DNA from: Desulfobacterium sp.
Lineage (GTDB): Bacteria; Desulfobacterota; Desulfobacteria; Desulfobacterales; Desulfobacteraceae
NCBI GenBank assembly: GCA_030145245.1
Contig: JAQYWC010000073.1
Location: forward strand, 100,729-164,728
Reading direction: 5' to 3'
DNA: 64,000 nucleotides
Of this stretch, positions 1 to 7,865 are shown piece after piece. Under the pieces are notes generated by a model that was not told the DNA's origin, made no database searches, and saw only the letters and a list, made by a program, of their open reading frames with translations. Position 1 is the first letter of the stretch. The number at the start of each line of letters is the position of its first letter. The position numbers were made by a program, and so were the translations under genes.

Positions 1-2031
1 GAAACCGGGAATCTCATTCTTACTTACGTGGACGAAGCAGGAACCATGGTTACCGAGGAGTTTGACATGGTGATTCTGTCCGTGGGCCTTGAGATTCCGG
101 CAGAAAACCAGGCGCTTGCCCGGCGTATCGGGGTTGACCTTGACACCTACGGGTTTGCAAAGACCTCTCCATTCAATCCCCTGGAGAGCTCACGGCCAGG
201 GGTCTATGTGGCAGGCGTGTTCCAGGGACCAAAGGATATTCCCTCCTCGGTCACGGAAGCAAGCGGTGCCGCCTGTGCTGCCGGCATGGAGCTTGTTCCG
301 GCAAGGAACACCCGCACCCGGTCCGTGGAACCGGTGGAGGAGCGGGACGTTCTCCAGGAAGATCCCAGGATCGGTGTCTTTGTGTGTAAATGCGGCATCA
401 ACATTGCCGGCATCGTGGATGTGGACCTGGTGAACGATTACGCAAAAACACTGCCCAACGTTGTATACACGGAAATGAATCTCTTTACCTGTTCCCAGGA
501 TGCCCAGGACGGGATCAAAAAGAAGATCCTGGAGGAGGGGCTCAACCGGGTGGTGGTGGCCTCCTGCACCCCAAAGACCCATGAGGGCATCTTCATGGAC
601 ACCCTGGAGAAGAGCGGGCTCAACAAGTATCTGTTTGAGATGGCCAACATCAGAAACCAGGATTCATGGATGCACTACGACGATCCTGAAAAGGCCACCA
701 AGAAGGCAAAGGATCTGGTTCGCATGGCCGTGGCACGGGTGGCAACCCTTAATCCCCTTCATGAGAAGCGGATCTCGGTGACGAAGCGTGCTCTTGTGAT
801 CGGCGGCGGTATTGCCGGCATGACTGCGGCAAAGGGGCTTGGCGATCAGGGGTTTGACGTGGTGCTCGTGGAAAAAGAAAATCAGCTCGGAGGCCTTGGT
901 AACCGCCTTATTACCACGGTGGAGGGGGCGGACATCCGGGATTATGTGGCAAAGCTTGCGGCAAGGGTCGAGGAGCATGGGCGGATCCAGGTGCTCAAGG
1001 AGTCTCTCATTGTCGGGTTTACAGGGTATAAGGGCAATTTCACCACCGAGGTGCTGGTGGGGCCGGGCATGTACGAGCGAAAGATCGACCATGGCGTGAT
1101 GATCATCGCCACAGGGGCTGACGAGTACACGCCGGTTGAGTACCTCTATTCCGAGAGCGACCGGGTGGTCACCCAGACCGAGCTGTCCCAAAGGCTTGAA
1201 GATAAGGGGGCAGGGGAGATGGACCAGGTGGTGATGATCCAGTGTGTGGGGTCCAGGAACGAGGAAAATCCCAACTGTTCCAGGGTATGCTGCCAGGCGG
1301 CTGTGAAAAACGCCATCACCATCAAGAAGCGCAATCCCGAAACCCAGGTGTTCGTCCTCTACAGGGATATGCGGATGTATGCCATGCTCGAAGAATACTA
1401 CACCGAGGCAAGGAATCTCGGGGTGCTCTTCTTCCGGTTTGACCGGGAGGATCCGCCCGTGGTGGAAAAGACGGACACGGGACTCCTGGTGACCTTCACC
1501 GACCATGTCCTCGGCAGAAAGCTTGCGGTGGATGCCGATCTTGTGGCGCTTTCGGCCGGCATGACCGCCGCCGACACCGAGGAGCTTTCCTCCATTCTCA
1601 AGATCGGCCGGAATCCGGAGGGCTTTTTCATGGAGGCCCATGTGAAGCTCAGGCCCGTGGATTCGGCAACCGAAGGGGTGTTCCTTTGCGGAACGGCCCA
1701 TGGTCCCAAGCTGATCAGCGAGACCATCAGCCAGGCCATGGCCGCAGCATCAAGGGCCACCACCTTCCTCTCCCAGGAGTACCTTACGCTTTCCGCCGTG
1801 ACGGCCGAGGTGGATCCGGAACACTGCGCATCCTGTCTCATCTGTGTTCGCTCCTGTCCCTATGAGGTGCCGGTGATCAATGATGAGGGGGTAAGCTACA
1901 TCGACGCCGCCCTCTGCCAGGGGTGCGGAGTGTGCGCATCCGAATGCCCGGCCAAGACCATCAAACTGAACTGGTATGAGGACAACCAATTGCTCAGCAA
2001 GGTGGAATCCTTGCTGGAGGAGGTCGTATGA
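1..2031 (+). CDS. hdrA: HdrA-like FAD/iron-sulfur protein, 5' end outside window
   Basis: The frame is open from base 1, so the gene starts upstream; 676 residues are visible. The first ~100 residues look like the end of one HdrA/TrxR-type FAD domain (GVYVAGVFQGPKDIPSS near base 205). A complete HdrA follows: GVFVCKCG near 373, the dinucleotide motif GGGIAGMTAA near 803, the cluster motif QCVGSR followed by CSRVCC near 1240-1290, and two CxxCxxCxxxC ferredoxin sites from 1825 to 1950. HdrA carries FAD and [4Fe-4S] clusters and is the electron-splitting hub of soluble Hdr complexes. Its stop overlaps the next start (ATGA). The neighbours mvhD, metV and metF suggest that it exchanges electrons with methylene-THF reductase, as in the Moorella MetFV-HdrA-MvhD complex; that role is inferred. 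Confidence 0.9.
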   Translation, partial: ETGNLILTYVDEAGTMVTEEFDMVILSVGLEIPAENQALARRIGVDLDTYGFAKTSPFNPLESSRPGVYVAGVFQGPKDIPSSVTEASGAACAAGMELVPARNTRTRSVEPVEERDVLQEDPRIGVFVCKCGINIAGIVDVDLVNDYAKTLPNVVYTEMNLFTCSQDAQDGIKKKILEEGLNRVVVASCTPKTHEGIFMDTLEKSGLNKYLFEMANIRNQDSWMHYDDPEKATKKAKDLVRMAVARVATLNPLHEKRISVTKRALVIGGGIAGMTAAKGLGDQGFDVVLVEKENQLGGLGNRLITTVEGADIRDYVAKLAARVEEHGRIQVLKESLIVGFTGYKGNFTTEVLVGPGMYERKIDHGVMIIATGADEYTPVEYLYSESDRVVTQTELSQRLEDKGAGEMDQVVMIQCVGSRNEENPNCSRVCCQAAVKNAITIKKRNPETQVFVLYRDMRMYAMLEEYYTEARNLGVLFFRFDREDPPVVEKTDTGLLVTFTDHVLGRKLAVDADLVALSAGMTAADTEELSSILKIGRNPEGFFMEAHVKLRPVDSATEGVFLCGTAHGPKLISETISQAMAAASRATTFLSQEYLTLSAVTAEVDPEHCASCLICVRSCPYEVPVINDEGVSYIDAALCQGCGVCASECPAKTIKLNWYEDNQLLSKVESLLEEVV

Positions 2032-2468
2032 CAAAGGATTTTACGCCTGTGATTCTTGCGTTTTGCTGCAACTATTGAGGGTATTCAGCCGCGGACCTGG
2101 CAGGTTCCATGAGGTTGAAGTGCCCGGCGGATTTCAGGATCATCCGTCTTCCCTGTACCGGAAAAATCGATGTGATCCACATGCTCAGGGCCTTTGAGCG
2201 GGGGGCGGACGGCGTTTATGTGGTGGGGTGTATGGAGGGCGACTGCCATTTCAACACCGGCAATTTCAGGGCAAGAAAGCGGGTGGAACAGACCGCCCGT
2301 CTCCTGGATGCCGTGGGTGTCGGCGGCGAGAGGGTTCAGATGTATAATTTATCCTCGGGCGAGGGTCCTTTGTTTGCAAAATACGCCAATGAGATGGACC
2401 AGCGGATCCGGGAGCTTGGGCCATCCCCCATCAGGGAGGCGATACGGAAACGTAAACTGGCTGCTTAG
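2028..2468 (+). CDS. mvhD: MvhD-type hydrogenase/Hdr delta subunit, predicted selenoprotein
   Basis: Reading from ATG 2028 gives MTKDFTPVILAFCCNY, then TGA at 2076-2078, then GYSAADLAG and an uninterrupted MvhD domain to TAA at 2468 (146 residues, residue 17 = Sec). In the family the same spot is FCCNWC-x-Y, so the UGA replaces a conserved cysteine. Downstream family motifs are intact: PCTGKIDV and GCMEGDCHFNTGN. A hairpin follows the UGA at a SECIS-like distance. MvhD is a [2Fe-2S] protein that passes electrons to HdrA, whose gene overlaps this one by 4 bp. An ordinary gene caller would start at ATG 2109 and lose the active N-terminus. A nonsense mutation is the alternative, but exact replacement of the cysteine argues against it. 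Confidence 0.87.
2076..2108 (+). promoter_or_regulatory. UGA selenocysteine codon and candidate bacterial SECIS hairpin
   Basis: The in-frame TGA is at 2076-2078. Fourteen bases later, 2093-2108 can fold as GGACCT / AGGT-T-CC with a GGC loop and one bulged T, placing the loop about 20 nt after the UGA, the usual range for SelB-recognised elements. The stem is short, the bulge lies on the 3' side, and no folding program was run, so the UGA call is much firmer than the hairpin. Confidence 0.5.
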
Positions 2469-2473
2469 GAAAT

Positions 2474-2524
2474 GGGGTCAGGCCTGGCTTATTGTGGTTA
2501 TTGCGCTTTTTGCCAGCCTGACGC
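2474..2524. repeat. REP-like palindrome, GGGGTCAGGC family
   Basis: GGTCAGGC at 2476-2483 is matched by GCCTGAC at 2516-2522 around an AT-rich loop. It lies in the short gap between mvhD and metV. The same core recurs near 6353, 7204, 14218 and 24682. Confidence 0.6.
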
Positions 2525-2557
2525 CGGCTTAACTGCTAACAAAAAGAGGTCATCCAT

Positions 2558-3226
2558 ATGATAATAGCCGATAAAAAGCCCATTCAAGAGATCATTGACC
2601 AGGTCAGCAATTACGAGCGGATCCTTGTCCTTGGATGCAACGAGTGTGTTACCGTGTGCGAGGCCGGGGGAAAGAAGGAGGTGGAGATCCTGGCCTCCGT
2701 GCTCCGGATGCACTTTCTCAAGGAGGGACAGGAGCGGAAAATCGATGAGCGCACCCTGGAGCGCCAGTGCGACCACGAGTATCTTGAGGAGATCCGGGAC
2801 GTGATCGACCAGTACGATGCCGTGCTCTCCCTTGCCTGCGGGGTGGGGGTTCAGTTTACCGCAGAAAAATACCTCACAACGCCGGTGCTCCCCGGGGTGA
2901 ACACCTGCTTCCTGGGTGCCAACGAACAGCGGGGCATGTGGACCGAACGATGCCAGGCCTGCGGAGAGTGCGTGCTTGGAAAGACGGCGGGCATCTGTCC
3001 TATTTCAAGGTGCGCCAAACGGGTCATGAACGGTCCCTGCGGCGGGTCAACCAACGGTAAGTGCGAGATCAATTCCGAGGTTGACTGCGCATGGCAGTTG
3101 ATCATCGACCGGCTCAAGGCCCTTGGCCGGATGGAGGATTACGAAATTGTGGCTCCCATCAAGGATTGGTCAACGGAACGGGCAGGGGGGCCCCGGAAAG
3201 TGGTGAGGGAGGATGTTCAGGTATGA
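2558..3226 (+). CDS. metV: MetV-type iron-sulfur/zinc partner of methylene-THF reductase (copy 1)
   Basis: 222 residues. An N-terminal Cys cluster (C27, C30, C34 in LGCNECVTVC) is followed by a cysteine-rich C-terminal region with ERCQACGECV, GICPISRCAK and NGPCGG motifs, the layout of MetV proteins (MTHFR C-terminal zinc-ribbon family). MetV forms a complex with MetF and, in acetogens, wires it to Hdr/Rnf-type electron carriers instead of NADH. An AGAGG Shine-Dalgarno precedes ATG 2558. The stop overlaps the metF start (ATGA), implying coupled synthesis. Copy 2 at 9749 shares the same Cys spacing. Confidence 0.9.
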   Translation: MIIADKKPIQEIIDQVSNYERILVLGCNECVTVCEAGGKKEVEILASVLRMHFLKEGQERKIDERTLERQCDHEYLEEIRDVIDQYDAVLSLACGVGVQFTAEKYLTTPVLPGVNTCFLGANEQRGMWTERCQACGECVLGKTAGICPISRCAKRVMNGPCGGSTNGKCEINSEVDCAWQLIIDRLKALGRMEDYEIVAPIKDWSTERAGGPRKVVREDVQV

Positions 3227-4152
3227 GCTTAAATACACCCAGCAGACTGGAAAAAGTTCTGAAGCAGGGCAATCTTGCCGTAACCAGCGAGTGCGGCCCC
3301 CCAAGGGGCAGCGATCCTGAAGCCGTCACCTCAAAGGGTGCCTTGATCAAAGATCATGTGGATGCCGTTAACATCACGGACAACCAGACATCCATGACCC
3401 GGATGAGCTCTCTTGCCGCCTGCATTCATCTCAAGCAGATGGGCATTGAGCCCGTGCTTCAGATGGTGACCCGGGACCGGAACCGCATTGCTCTCCAGAG
3501 CGATATTCTGGGGGCCGCAAGTTTTGATATTCACAACATGCTCTGCCTTTCCGGGGATCACCAGAGCTTTGGAGACTGTGCCCAGGGCCAGAATGTCCAT
3601 GATCTCGATTCCATGCAGCTCATTCAGACAGTGCGGCTCATGCGGGACGAGGGCAAGTTCCTGGGCGGGGATGATATCAAACGGCCGCCCAAGATGTTTG
3701 TGGGGGCGGCTGCCAATCCCTTTGCCGACCCATTTGAGATCCGGGTTCCAAGGCTTGCCAAAAAGGTGGCCTGCGGTGTGGAGTTCATCCAGACCCAGTG
3801 TATCTACAACCTGGACAAGTTTGAGCTCTGGATGGAGGGGGTCAGAGAACGGGGGCTTGAGGATAAAGTGTTCATCATGGCCGGGATGACGCCCATGAAG
3901 TCTGCGGGCATGGCAAAGTTCATGAAGAACCGGGTGCCTGGAATGGATGTCCCGGATGAGATCATCGACCGGCTGTCAGGGGTGCCCAAGGATAAGCAGG
4001 CCCAGGAGGGGATCGATATCTGCGTGGAGGCCATCGAGCGCCTCAGGGAGTGCAAGGGGGTGGCCGGGTTCCACATCATGGCCATTGAGTGGGAGGAGAA
4101 GGTTCCCGAGATCGTTGAACGGAGCGGACTCTACCCAAGACCCCAGGTGTAG
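3223..4152 (+). CDS. metF: Methylenetetrahydrofolate reductase, MetF (copy 1)
   Basis: 309 residues from ATG 3223, chosen because it overlaps the metV stop; the frame stays open further upstream but lies inside metV. Family landmarks are SECGPPRG near the N-terminus, NITDNQTS, LCLSGDH and the C-terminal MAIEWEEKVPEI. MetF is a flavin-dependent TIM barrel interconverting methylene-THF and methyl-THF in the methyl branch of the Wood-Ljungdahl pathway. With metV, mvhD and hdrA in one operon, the electron donor or acceptor is probably the Hdr-type complex. In complete-oxidising sulfate reducers the reaction can run oxidatively; direction cannot be told from sequence. Confidence 0.92.
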   Translation: MSLNTPSRLEKVLKQGNLAVTSECGPPRGSDPEAVTSKGALIKDHVDAVNITDNQTSMTRMSSLAACIHLKQMGIEPVLQMVTRDRNRIALQSDILGAASFDIHNMLCLSGDHQSFGDCAQGQNVHDLDSMQLIQTVRLMRDEGKFLGGDDIKRPPKMFVGAAANPFADPFEIRVPRLAKKVACGVEFIQTQCIYNLDKFELWMEGVRERGLEDKVFIMAGMTPMKSAGMAKFMKNRVPGMDVPDEIIDRLSGVPKDKQAQEGIDICVEAIERLRECKGVAGFHIMAIEWEEKVPEIVERSGLYPRPQV

Positions 4153-4181
4153 ATTTTTTAAGGTCAAAGCAGACGTGAACC

Positions 4182-4223
4182 GGTGACATTTTTTGTCAGG
4201 GTTTCCTGACAAAAAATGTCACC
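4182..4223 (+). terminator. Long perfect hairpin after metF copy 1
   Basis: Two 19-base arms (4182-4200 and 4205-4223, core TGACATTTTTTGTCAGG) enclose the 4-base loop GTTT. It is placed to end the hdrA-mvhD-metV-metF transcript, but no long T-run follows, so it may instead be another dispersed palindrome. Confidence 0.55.
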
Positions 4224-4245
4224 TTTGCTTTGTCTGCCGATCATC

Positions 4246-4270
4246 GGGGACAGATTTCAAATCTGTCCCC
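4246..4270. repeat. 25-bp palindrome, GGGGACAGATTT family
   Basis: Perfect 12-base arms GGGGACAGATTT / AAATCTGTCCCC around a single C. A nearly identical 25-mer occurs at 49261-49285 between rplM and rpsI, and a related longer hairpin at 61099. Confidence 0.7.
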
Positions 4271-4329
4271 ATTGACACTGGTCTGTTGAACCTGCCGCCA
4301 TTCCAGGTACTTGAAATTTCACATGATTG

Positions 4330-4345
4330 TTGCACATTTATTGCA
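4330..4345 (+). promoter_or_regulatory. Candidate sigma-54 (-24/-12) promoter
   Basis: TTGCAC-N5-TTGCA matches the sigma-54 pattern TGGCAC-N5-TTGCA with one mismatch and exact spacing. The start codon of the flagellar-rod-like gene is 45 bases downstream. Sigma-54 control is common for flagellar structural genes. Confidence 0.5.
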
Positions 4346-4389
4346 ATGGTTGTAGAGTAGGTTCGAATAAACAGATTAAAGGAGTTAAA

Positions 4390-4746
4390 ATGGGTTTATC
4401 AGTCAACAGCAGCAGCGCATCGGCCCTCAAGGCATTTGGAACCAAGCTGGCAGTTTCGGCCAACAACGTTGCCAATGTCCAATCAGAGGATTTCAAAAAG
4501 AGCCGGGCGCTCGTTACAGAGGGCGAGAACGACAGTGTCAAGGTTGATATCTCAAAGGTCAATACCGACGGCCCCATTGTCACGGAGACCTTTAACAACA
4601 AAATGGTTCAAAGGGAACTCTCCAACACGGACATTGCCGAAGAATTCACCCAGCAGATCATTACCCAGTATGGCTTTGAGGCCAACACCAAGACCATCCG
4701 GACCAAGGATGAGATGCTGGGAACCCTCATCGATATCATGGGTTGA
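4390..4746 (+). CDS. Short flagellar basal-body rod-like (FlgC/FlgG-type) protein
   Basis: 118 residues from ATG 4390, behind AAAGGAG; longer in-frame starts upstream have no ribosome site. The N-terminus carries the rod-protein signature (SANNVANVQSEDFKK) and the C-terminus matches the Flg_bbr_C region (FTQQIITQYGFEANTKTI and a TLIDI ending). It therefore has the two interacting helices of flagellar axial proteins but almost no middle domain, and is shorter than FlgC (~135-150). No other flagellar gene is near. It could be a paralogous rod protein or an assembly accessory. Confidence 0.75.
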   Translation: MGLSVNSSSASALKAFGTKLAVSANNVANVQSEDFKKSRALVTEGENDSVKVDISKVNTDGPIVTETFNNKMVQRELSNTDIAEEFTQQIITQYGFEANTKTIRTKDEMLGTLIDIMG

Positions 4747-4761
4747 TCTACAGGCCCGGGG

Positions 4762-6273
4762 TCAAACGATCCCGGCGGTCCCGGTTGTCTGTTTTAAGGG
4801 CAGGATCACCGTAAAGGTCGTGCCCTGGTTGACCTGGCTCTCCACATCTATGTAACCGTTCATGGAGTCGACGATTCCCTTGACAATGGGAAGCCCGAGT
4901 CCTGTTCCGGTTATGTATCGCGTCCTTTCGTTTTTTACCCGATAAAACCGGTCAAAGATCTTGTCCATGTATTTTGCAGGGATACCAAATCCGTTGTCCG
5001 CCACCGTGACCCTGATGTTGTTGCCGGTCAGATCGGCGTTCACCCGGATTGTTCCCCCCTCCGGGGTGTAGTTTATGGCATTGGCGATGAGGTTGCCGAA
5101 CACGCTTTCCAGGGCCAGTAAATCGCTTTGGATGGGAGGCAGGGGGGCATCCGGGGGGATGACTGTCAGGGTCTGACCCTTAGCCGTAGCCCTTGATTCC
5201 ATGAACTCTCCGATTGATTTCAACAGCTCGTCCACCTGGACGGGCTTGGGTTCCTTGACCCCCATTCCCGCTTCGATCCGGGAGAGGTCCAGTAGGTCTC
5301 CGATGGTTGAAATAAGACCGCCGGTCTTTTCCCTGGCCCGGGAGAGCATGTGCTTGTCGTCCTGGCCAATGGATTCCCCCACGTCGCCCATGACCATCTT
5401 GATCTGCTCATGGATGGTTGAGAGGGGGGATCTCAGTTCGTGGGACACCTTGGCCACAAATTCCGATTTCAGCTCTTCCAGGGCTTTCATTGTGGAGATG
5501 TCCATGATGTTGACAACGGTTCCCATGCACTCTTTTTTCTCCCCGAGCACGGGTCTGCACCGGACCAGGAGATGGGTTTCGTTGTTGACCCTGATCTCCT
5601 GTGACGGGATATCATTATAGTCTATGTACCGTCCCCTGGAGATGTCCATCACAAGGGAACAGAGTTCCTGGTCGGCCACATAGTCGTTGATGGGGCCTCC
5701 GGGGGTTATTCCAGGGTCCAGGTGGAGATGTTTGTAACAGGCCTGGTTGAGAAGAACTACCCGGCCGTCGCTGCCGGTTACCAGAACCCCGTTGGGCAGG
5801 GATTCCAGGATGGTATGGATTCTGCTCTGTTCTGTGTTGAGATCTGCCAGGGTTCTCTTGCGTTCCCGCTCCAGGGTTTCTTTTTCGATCTTAAGCTTCA
5901 GGGTTTCGGTTGCCCGGTTGATAATCATGCGGAGCTGGTCAGGCTCATAGGGCTTGGGAATGAAATCGTAGGCCCCCATTTTCATGGCCTGGATGGCGGT
6001 CTCCACCGTGGCATATCCGGTGATGACGATGACGATGATCCCGCGGTTCATGGCCATGATCTCTGCCAGGACATCCATCCCGTCCATACCCGGCATCTTC
6101 ATGTCCAGCAGCACAATGCCGGCGGGTTCGTTCCTGAGGATCTCAAGCCCGGTTTCCCCTTGTTCTGCCAGGAACACCTCGTAGTCCATCCTTGTCAGGA
6201 TGCGCCGGGCCCCCTCCCTGAGGCTCAGTTCATCATCGATTACCACTATCTTTCCAGGGTCGAGTCCTTCCAC
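4762..6273 (-). CDS. Hybrid sensor histidine kinase (receiver-PAS-HisKA-HATPase)
   Basis: 503 residues, GTG start with AAGGAGG eight bases upstream. Order: receiver domain at ~8-120 with phospho-acceptor D57 (LLDMKMPGMDG) and the late KP motif (IPKPYEP), coiled linker, PAS domain ~150-265, HisKA with H278 (KVSHELRSPLS), and a C-terminal ATPase with an N box (NLIANAINYTPEGG) and GTGLGLPI. A receiver at the N-terminus, with no transmembrane segment, means this soluble kinase is itself probably the target of another kinase. No output regulator is adjacent, so the pathway is unknown. It is convergent with the rod-like gene. Confidence 0.92.
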   Translation of the reverse strand: MEGLDPGKIVVIDDELSLREGARRILTRMDYEVFLAEQGETGLEILRNEPAGIVLLDMKMPGMDGMDVLAEIMAMNRGIIVIVITGYATVETAIQAMKMGAYDFIPKPYEPDQLRMIINRATETLKLKIEKETLERERKRTLADLNTEQSRIHTILESLPNGVLVTGSDGRVVLLNQACYKHLHLDPGITPGGPINDYVADQELCSLVMDISRGRYIDYNDIPSQEIRVNNETHLLVRCRPVLGEKKECMGTVVNIMDISTMKALEELKSEFVAKVSHELRSPLSTIHEQIKMVMGDVGESIGQDDKHMLSRAREKTGGLISTIGDLLDLSRIEAGMGVKEPKPVQVDELLKSIGEFMESRATAKGQTLTVIPPDAPLPPIQSDLLALESVFGNLIANAINYTPEGGTIRVNADLTGNNIRVTVADNGFGIPAKYMDKIFDRFYRVKNERTRYITGTGLGLPIVKGIVDSMNGYIDVESQVNQGTTFTVILPLKQTTGTAGIV

Positions 6274-6352
6274 TTGCCATGCCTCCTTATCATTTGTTTC
6301 GTCGGGATCAATTCTCGTTTTATCGCATAGTCTGACCCCAGTTTTCTATGCT

Positions 6353-6364
6353 AAGCCTGACCCC
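6353..6364. repeat. Half copy of the GGGGTCAGGC palindrome
   Basis: AAGCCTGACCCC is one arm of the element seen complete at 7204-7273. It lies immediately beside the stop codon of the AroE-like gene; TCTGACCCCA at 6331 may be a decayed partner. Confidence 0.5.
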
Positions 6365-6365
6365 A

Positions 6366-7181
6366 TCAATCCGTTTCAAGGGCCTTGATGAATTCACCGG
6401 CTTCAACATCGATCCGTGTCCAAAGTAAGAGGGTGCGCCGGGCCGAGTGGGTAAGGGGGGTAAGCCCGTCGATGAAGGGGATTCCCCTGGATTTTGCAAG
6501 CTTTTCCCAGAAGTTGTTTTTATGGCCGTAGTTCAGGTCCAGCACGAGTTCGCACTCTTTTATATCGAGGTTCTCTATGATGGATGCAAATTCCGGGGCC
6601 TCTTCCGGGCTTGAGGCGGATGAGGCGTTGATCACGATGTTTGCGTCACAGGGGGTTGTGGCAAGATGCTTGAGGGTGACCGTGTCCCCGCCCAGGGTCG
6701 TGATCAGGTTGTCAAGGTTTGCCTTGTAACGGCCGGCGATCTGAACCTCCTCCGCCCTGAGCCAGTTGAGGATAAAGACCACGGCTTTGGCAGCGCCCTC
6801 GGCTCCGAAGATAAGGGCCCGCTTGCCTGCGGCATCAAAACCCGCCTCCTCCAGGGTATCCATGAATCCTATGGCGTTGGTATTGTATCCCTTGAGGATG
6901 GCGTCGTTTCGGGTGACCGTGTTAACGGCCTGGATGATGTTGGCTCCCTCGCTCAGAACATCCATGTGGGGAAGGACCGATTCCTTAAAAGGATTGCCGA
7001 TGTTGGCACCGTCGATGTTGAGAACCCTCAGGGCCTCCATGGCATGGCCCAGTTTTTGTGGGTAGACCTTGAACGGCACGTACACCGCCCTGATGCCAAT
7101 GCGCTTCATGACCCGGGAAAACATGGCCGGCGCCCTGGACCTGAATGCCTGTTCGTCACTGACGATGGAGAAAACTTTCAT
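6366..7181 (-). CDS. Shikimate dehydrogenase-like (AroE family) protein, divergent active site
   Basis: 271 residues from ATG 7181 (GGA six bases upstream; a TTG at 7190 would add three residues). AroE features: NIGNPFKESV, corresponding to NVTxPxK with the catalytic Lys kept; IQAVNTV; the NADP fold start LIFGAEGAAKAV; and a C-terminal DGLTPLTHSA segment. The family motif GxNTDxxG reads GYNTNAIGF, so the catalytic Asp is Asn, and the shikimate-binding HSxSP reads RSRAP. Family AroE reduces 3-dehydroshikimate in aromatic synthesis. These changes suggest altered substrate or lost catalysis. It sits between two-component genes, not aro genes. Confidence 0.75.
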   Translation of the reverse strand: MKVFSIVSDEQAFRSRAPAMFSRVMKRIGIRAVYVPFKVYPQKLGHAMEALRVLNIDGANIGNPFKESVLPHMDVLSEGANIIQAVNTVTRNDAILKGYNTNAIGFMDTLEEAGFDAAGKRALIFGAEGAAKAVVFILNWLRAEEVQIAGRYKANLDNLITTLGGDTVTLKHLATTPCDANIVINASSASSPEEAPEFASIIENLDIKECELVLDLNYGHKNNFWEKLAKSRGIPFIDGLTPLTHSARRTLLLWTRIDVEAGEFIKALETD

Positions 7182-7203
7182 GGTTTCCAATTGACGAATT
7201 AAC

Positions 7204-7273
7204 GGGGTCAGGCTTAGCTTATTGGTTTGTTTTAAAAGCCCCTAATTAGACGCGATAAGCTAAGCCTGACCCC
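7204..7273. repeat. Complete GGGGTCAGGCTTAGC inverted repeat
   Basis: Nineteen-base perfect arms (7204-7222 and 7255-7273) enclose a 32-base spacer in the gap between the receiver gene and the AroE-like gene. This is the best-preserved member of the family in the window. Confidence 0.8.
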
Positions 7274-7283
7274 AATTTATGGG

Positions 7284-7670
7284 CTATGAAATCAGGCTTT
7301 TGACGCTTTCGCTGATCTCTTCTGCCGAAGCCGGCTTGGGAAGATAATCCTCCGCCTCCATGCTCATGCCGTCTGCATGGGAGTAGCGGGTGGATCCCAC
7401 GTGGTCGGCCACGGCCGTGAGCATGATAATGGGAATATCGCGATATTTTTCGTCACTTTTCAGTTCCGAGCACACCTCATACCCGTCCTTTTCCGGCATC
7501 ATAACGTCCAGAACAATGGCGTCATAGGTGGTTTTCTTGACCTTTTCCATGGCTTCCACACCATCATAGGCCACCTCGACCTCAAATCCCTCTTTTCTCA
7601 GGTTTGCCTGTACGATAGAAGCGAAATCAGGTTCGTCGTCAACAACAAGTATTCTTTTTTTGTCGTTCAT
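7284..7670 (-). CDS. Single-domain response regulator (CheY-like receiver)
   Basis: 128 residues, one receiver domain with the acid pair (DDEPDF), phospho-acceptor D55 (IVLDVMMPEKDG) and a late Lys in YLPKPAS. Between the T/S switch (MLTAV) and the KP motif there is a longer loop (DHVGSTRYSHADGMSMEA) than in CheY. No output domain is present. The sensor kinase at 7866-9341 lies upstream on the same strand with a 195-bp gap, so the two are a likely pair. Confidence 0.9.
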   Translation of the reverse strand: MNDKKRILVVDDEPDFASIVQANLRKEGFEVEVAYDGVEAMEKVKKTTYDAIVLDVMMPEKDGYEVCSELKSDEKYRDIPIIMLTAVADHVGSTRYSHADGMSMEAEDYLPKPASAEEISESVKSLIS

Positions 7671-7865
7671 GCTAATTTCTCCCTGGTGTAAATGGTGAAT
7701 GATAAACTTTCAGCCCATACCATAAAAAAAATGACAATTTAAAAGAGTGTTACCATGAAGTTCTGTTTGTGTTTACCATGAAGGCCATGAAATTGTTCTT
7801 TTCATTTCCTTCGTGGTGGAGAATTTTATTCTATATAGATCGCACTGGCCCTGTCAACCGAAAAA

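Noticed and set aside
664..1701. 345-residue minus-strand frame opposite hdrA
   Set aside because: Composition is His/Pro/Gly-rich shadow type and the plus strand encodes clear HdrA motifs.
2109..2468. Separate short MvhD gene starting at ATG 2109, or an mvhD pseudogene broken by TGA
   Set aside because: The TGA replaces the conserved family cysteine exactly, and the N-terminal coding half overlaps hdrA in the usual ATGA manner, so selenocysteine is the simpler reading.
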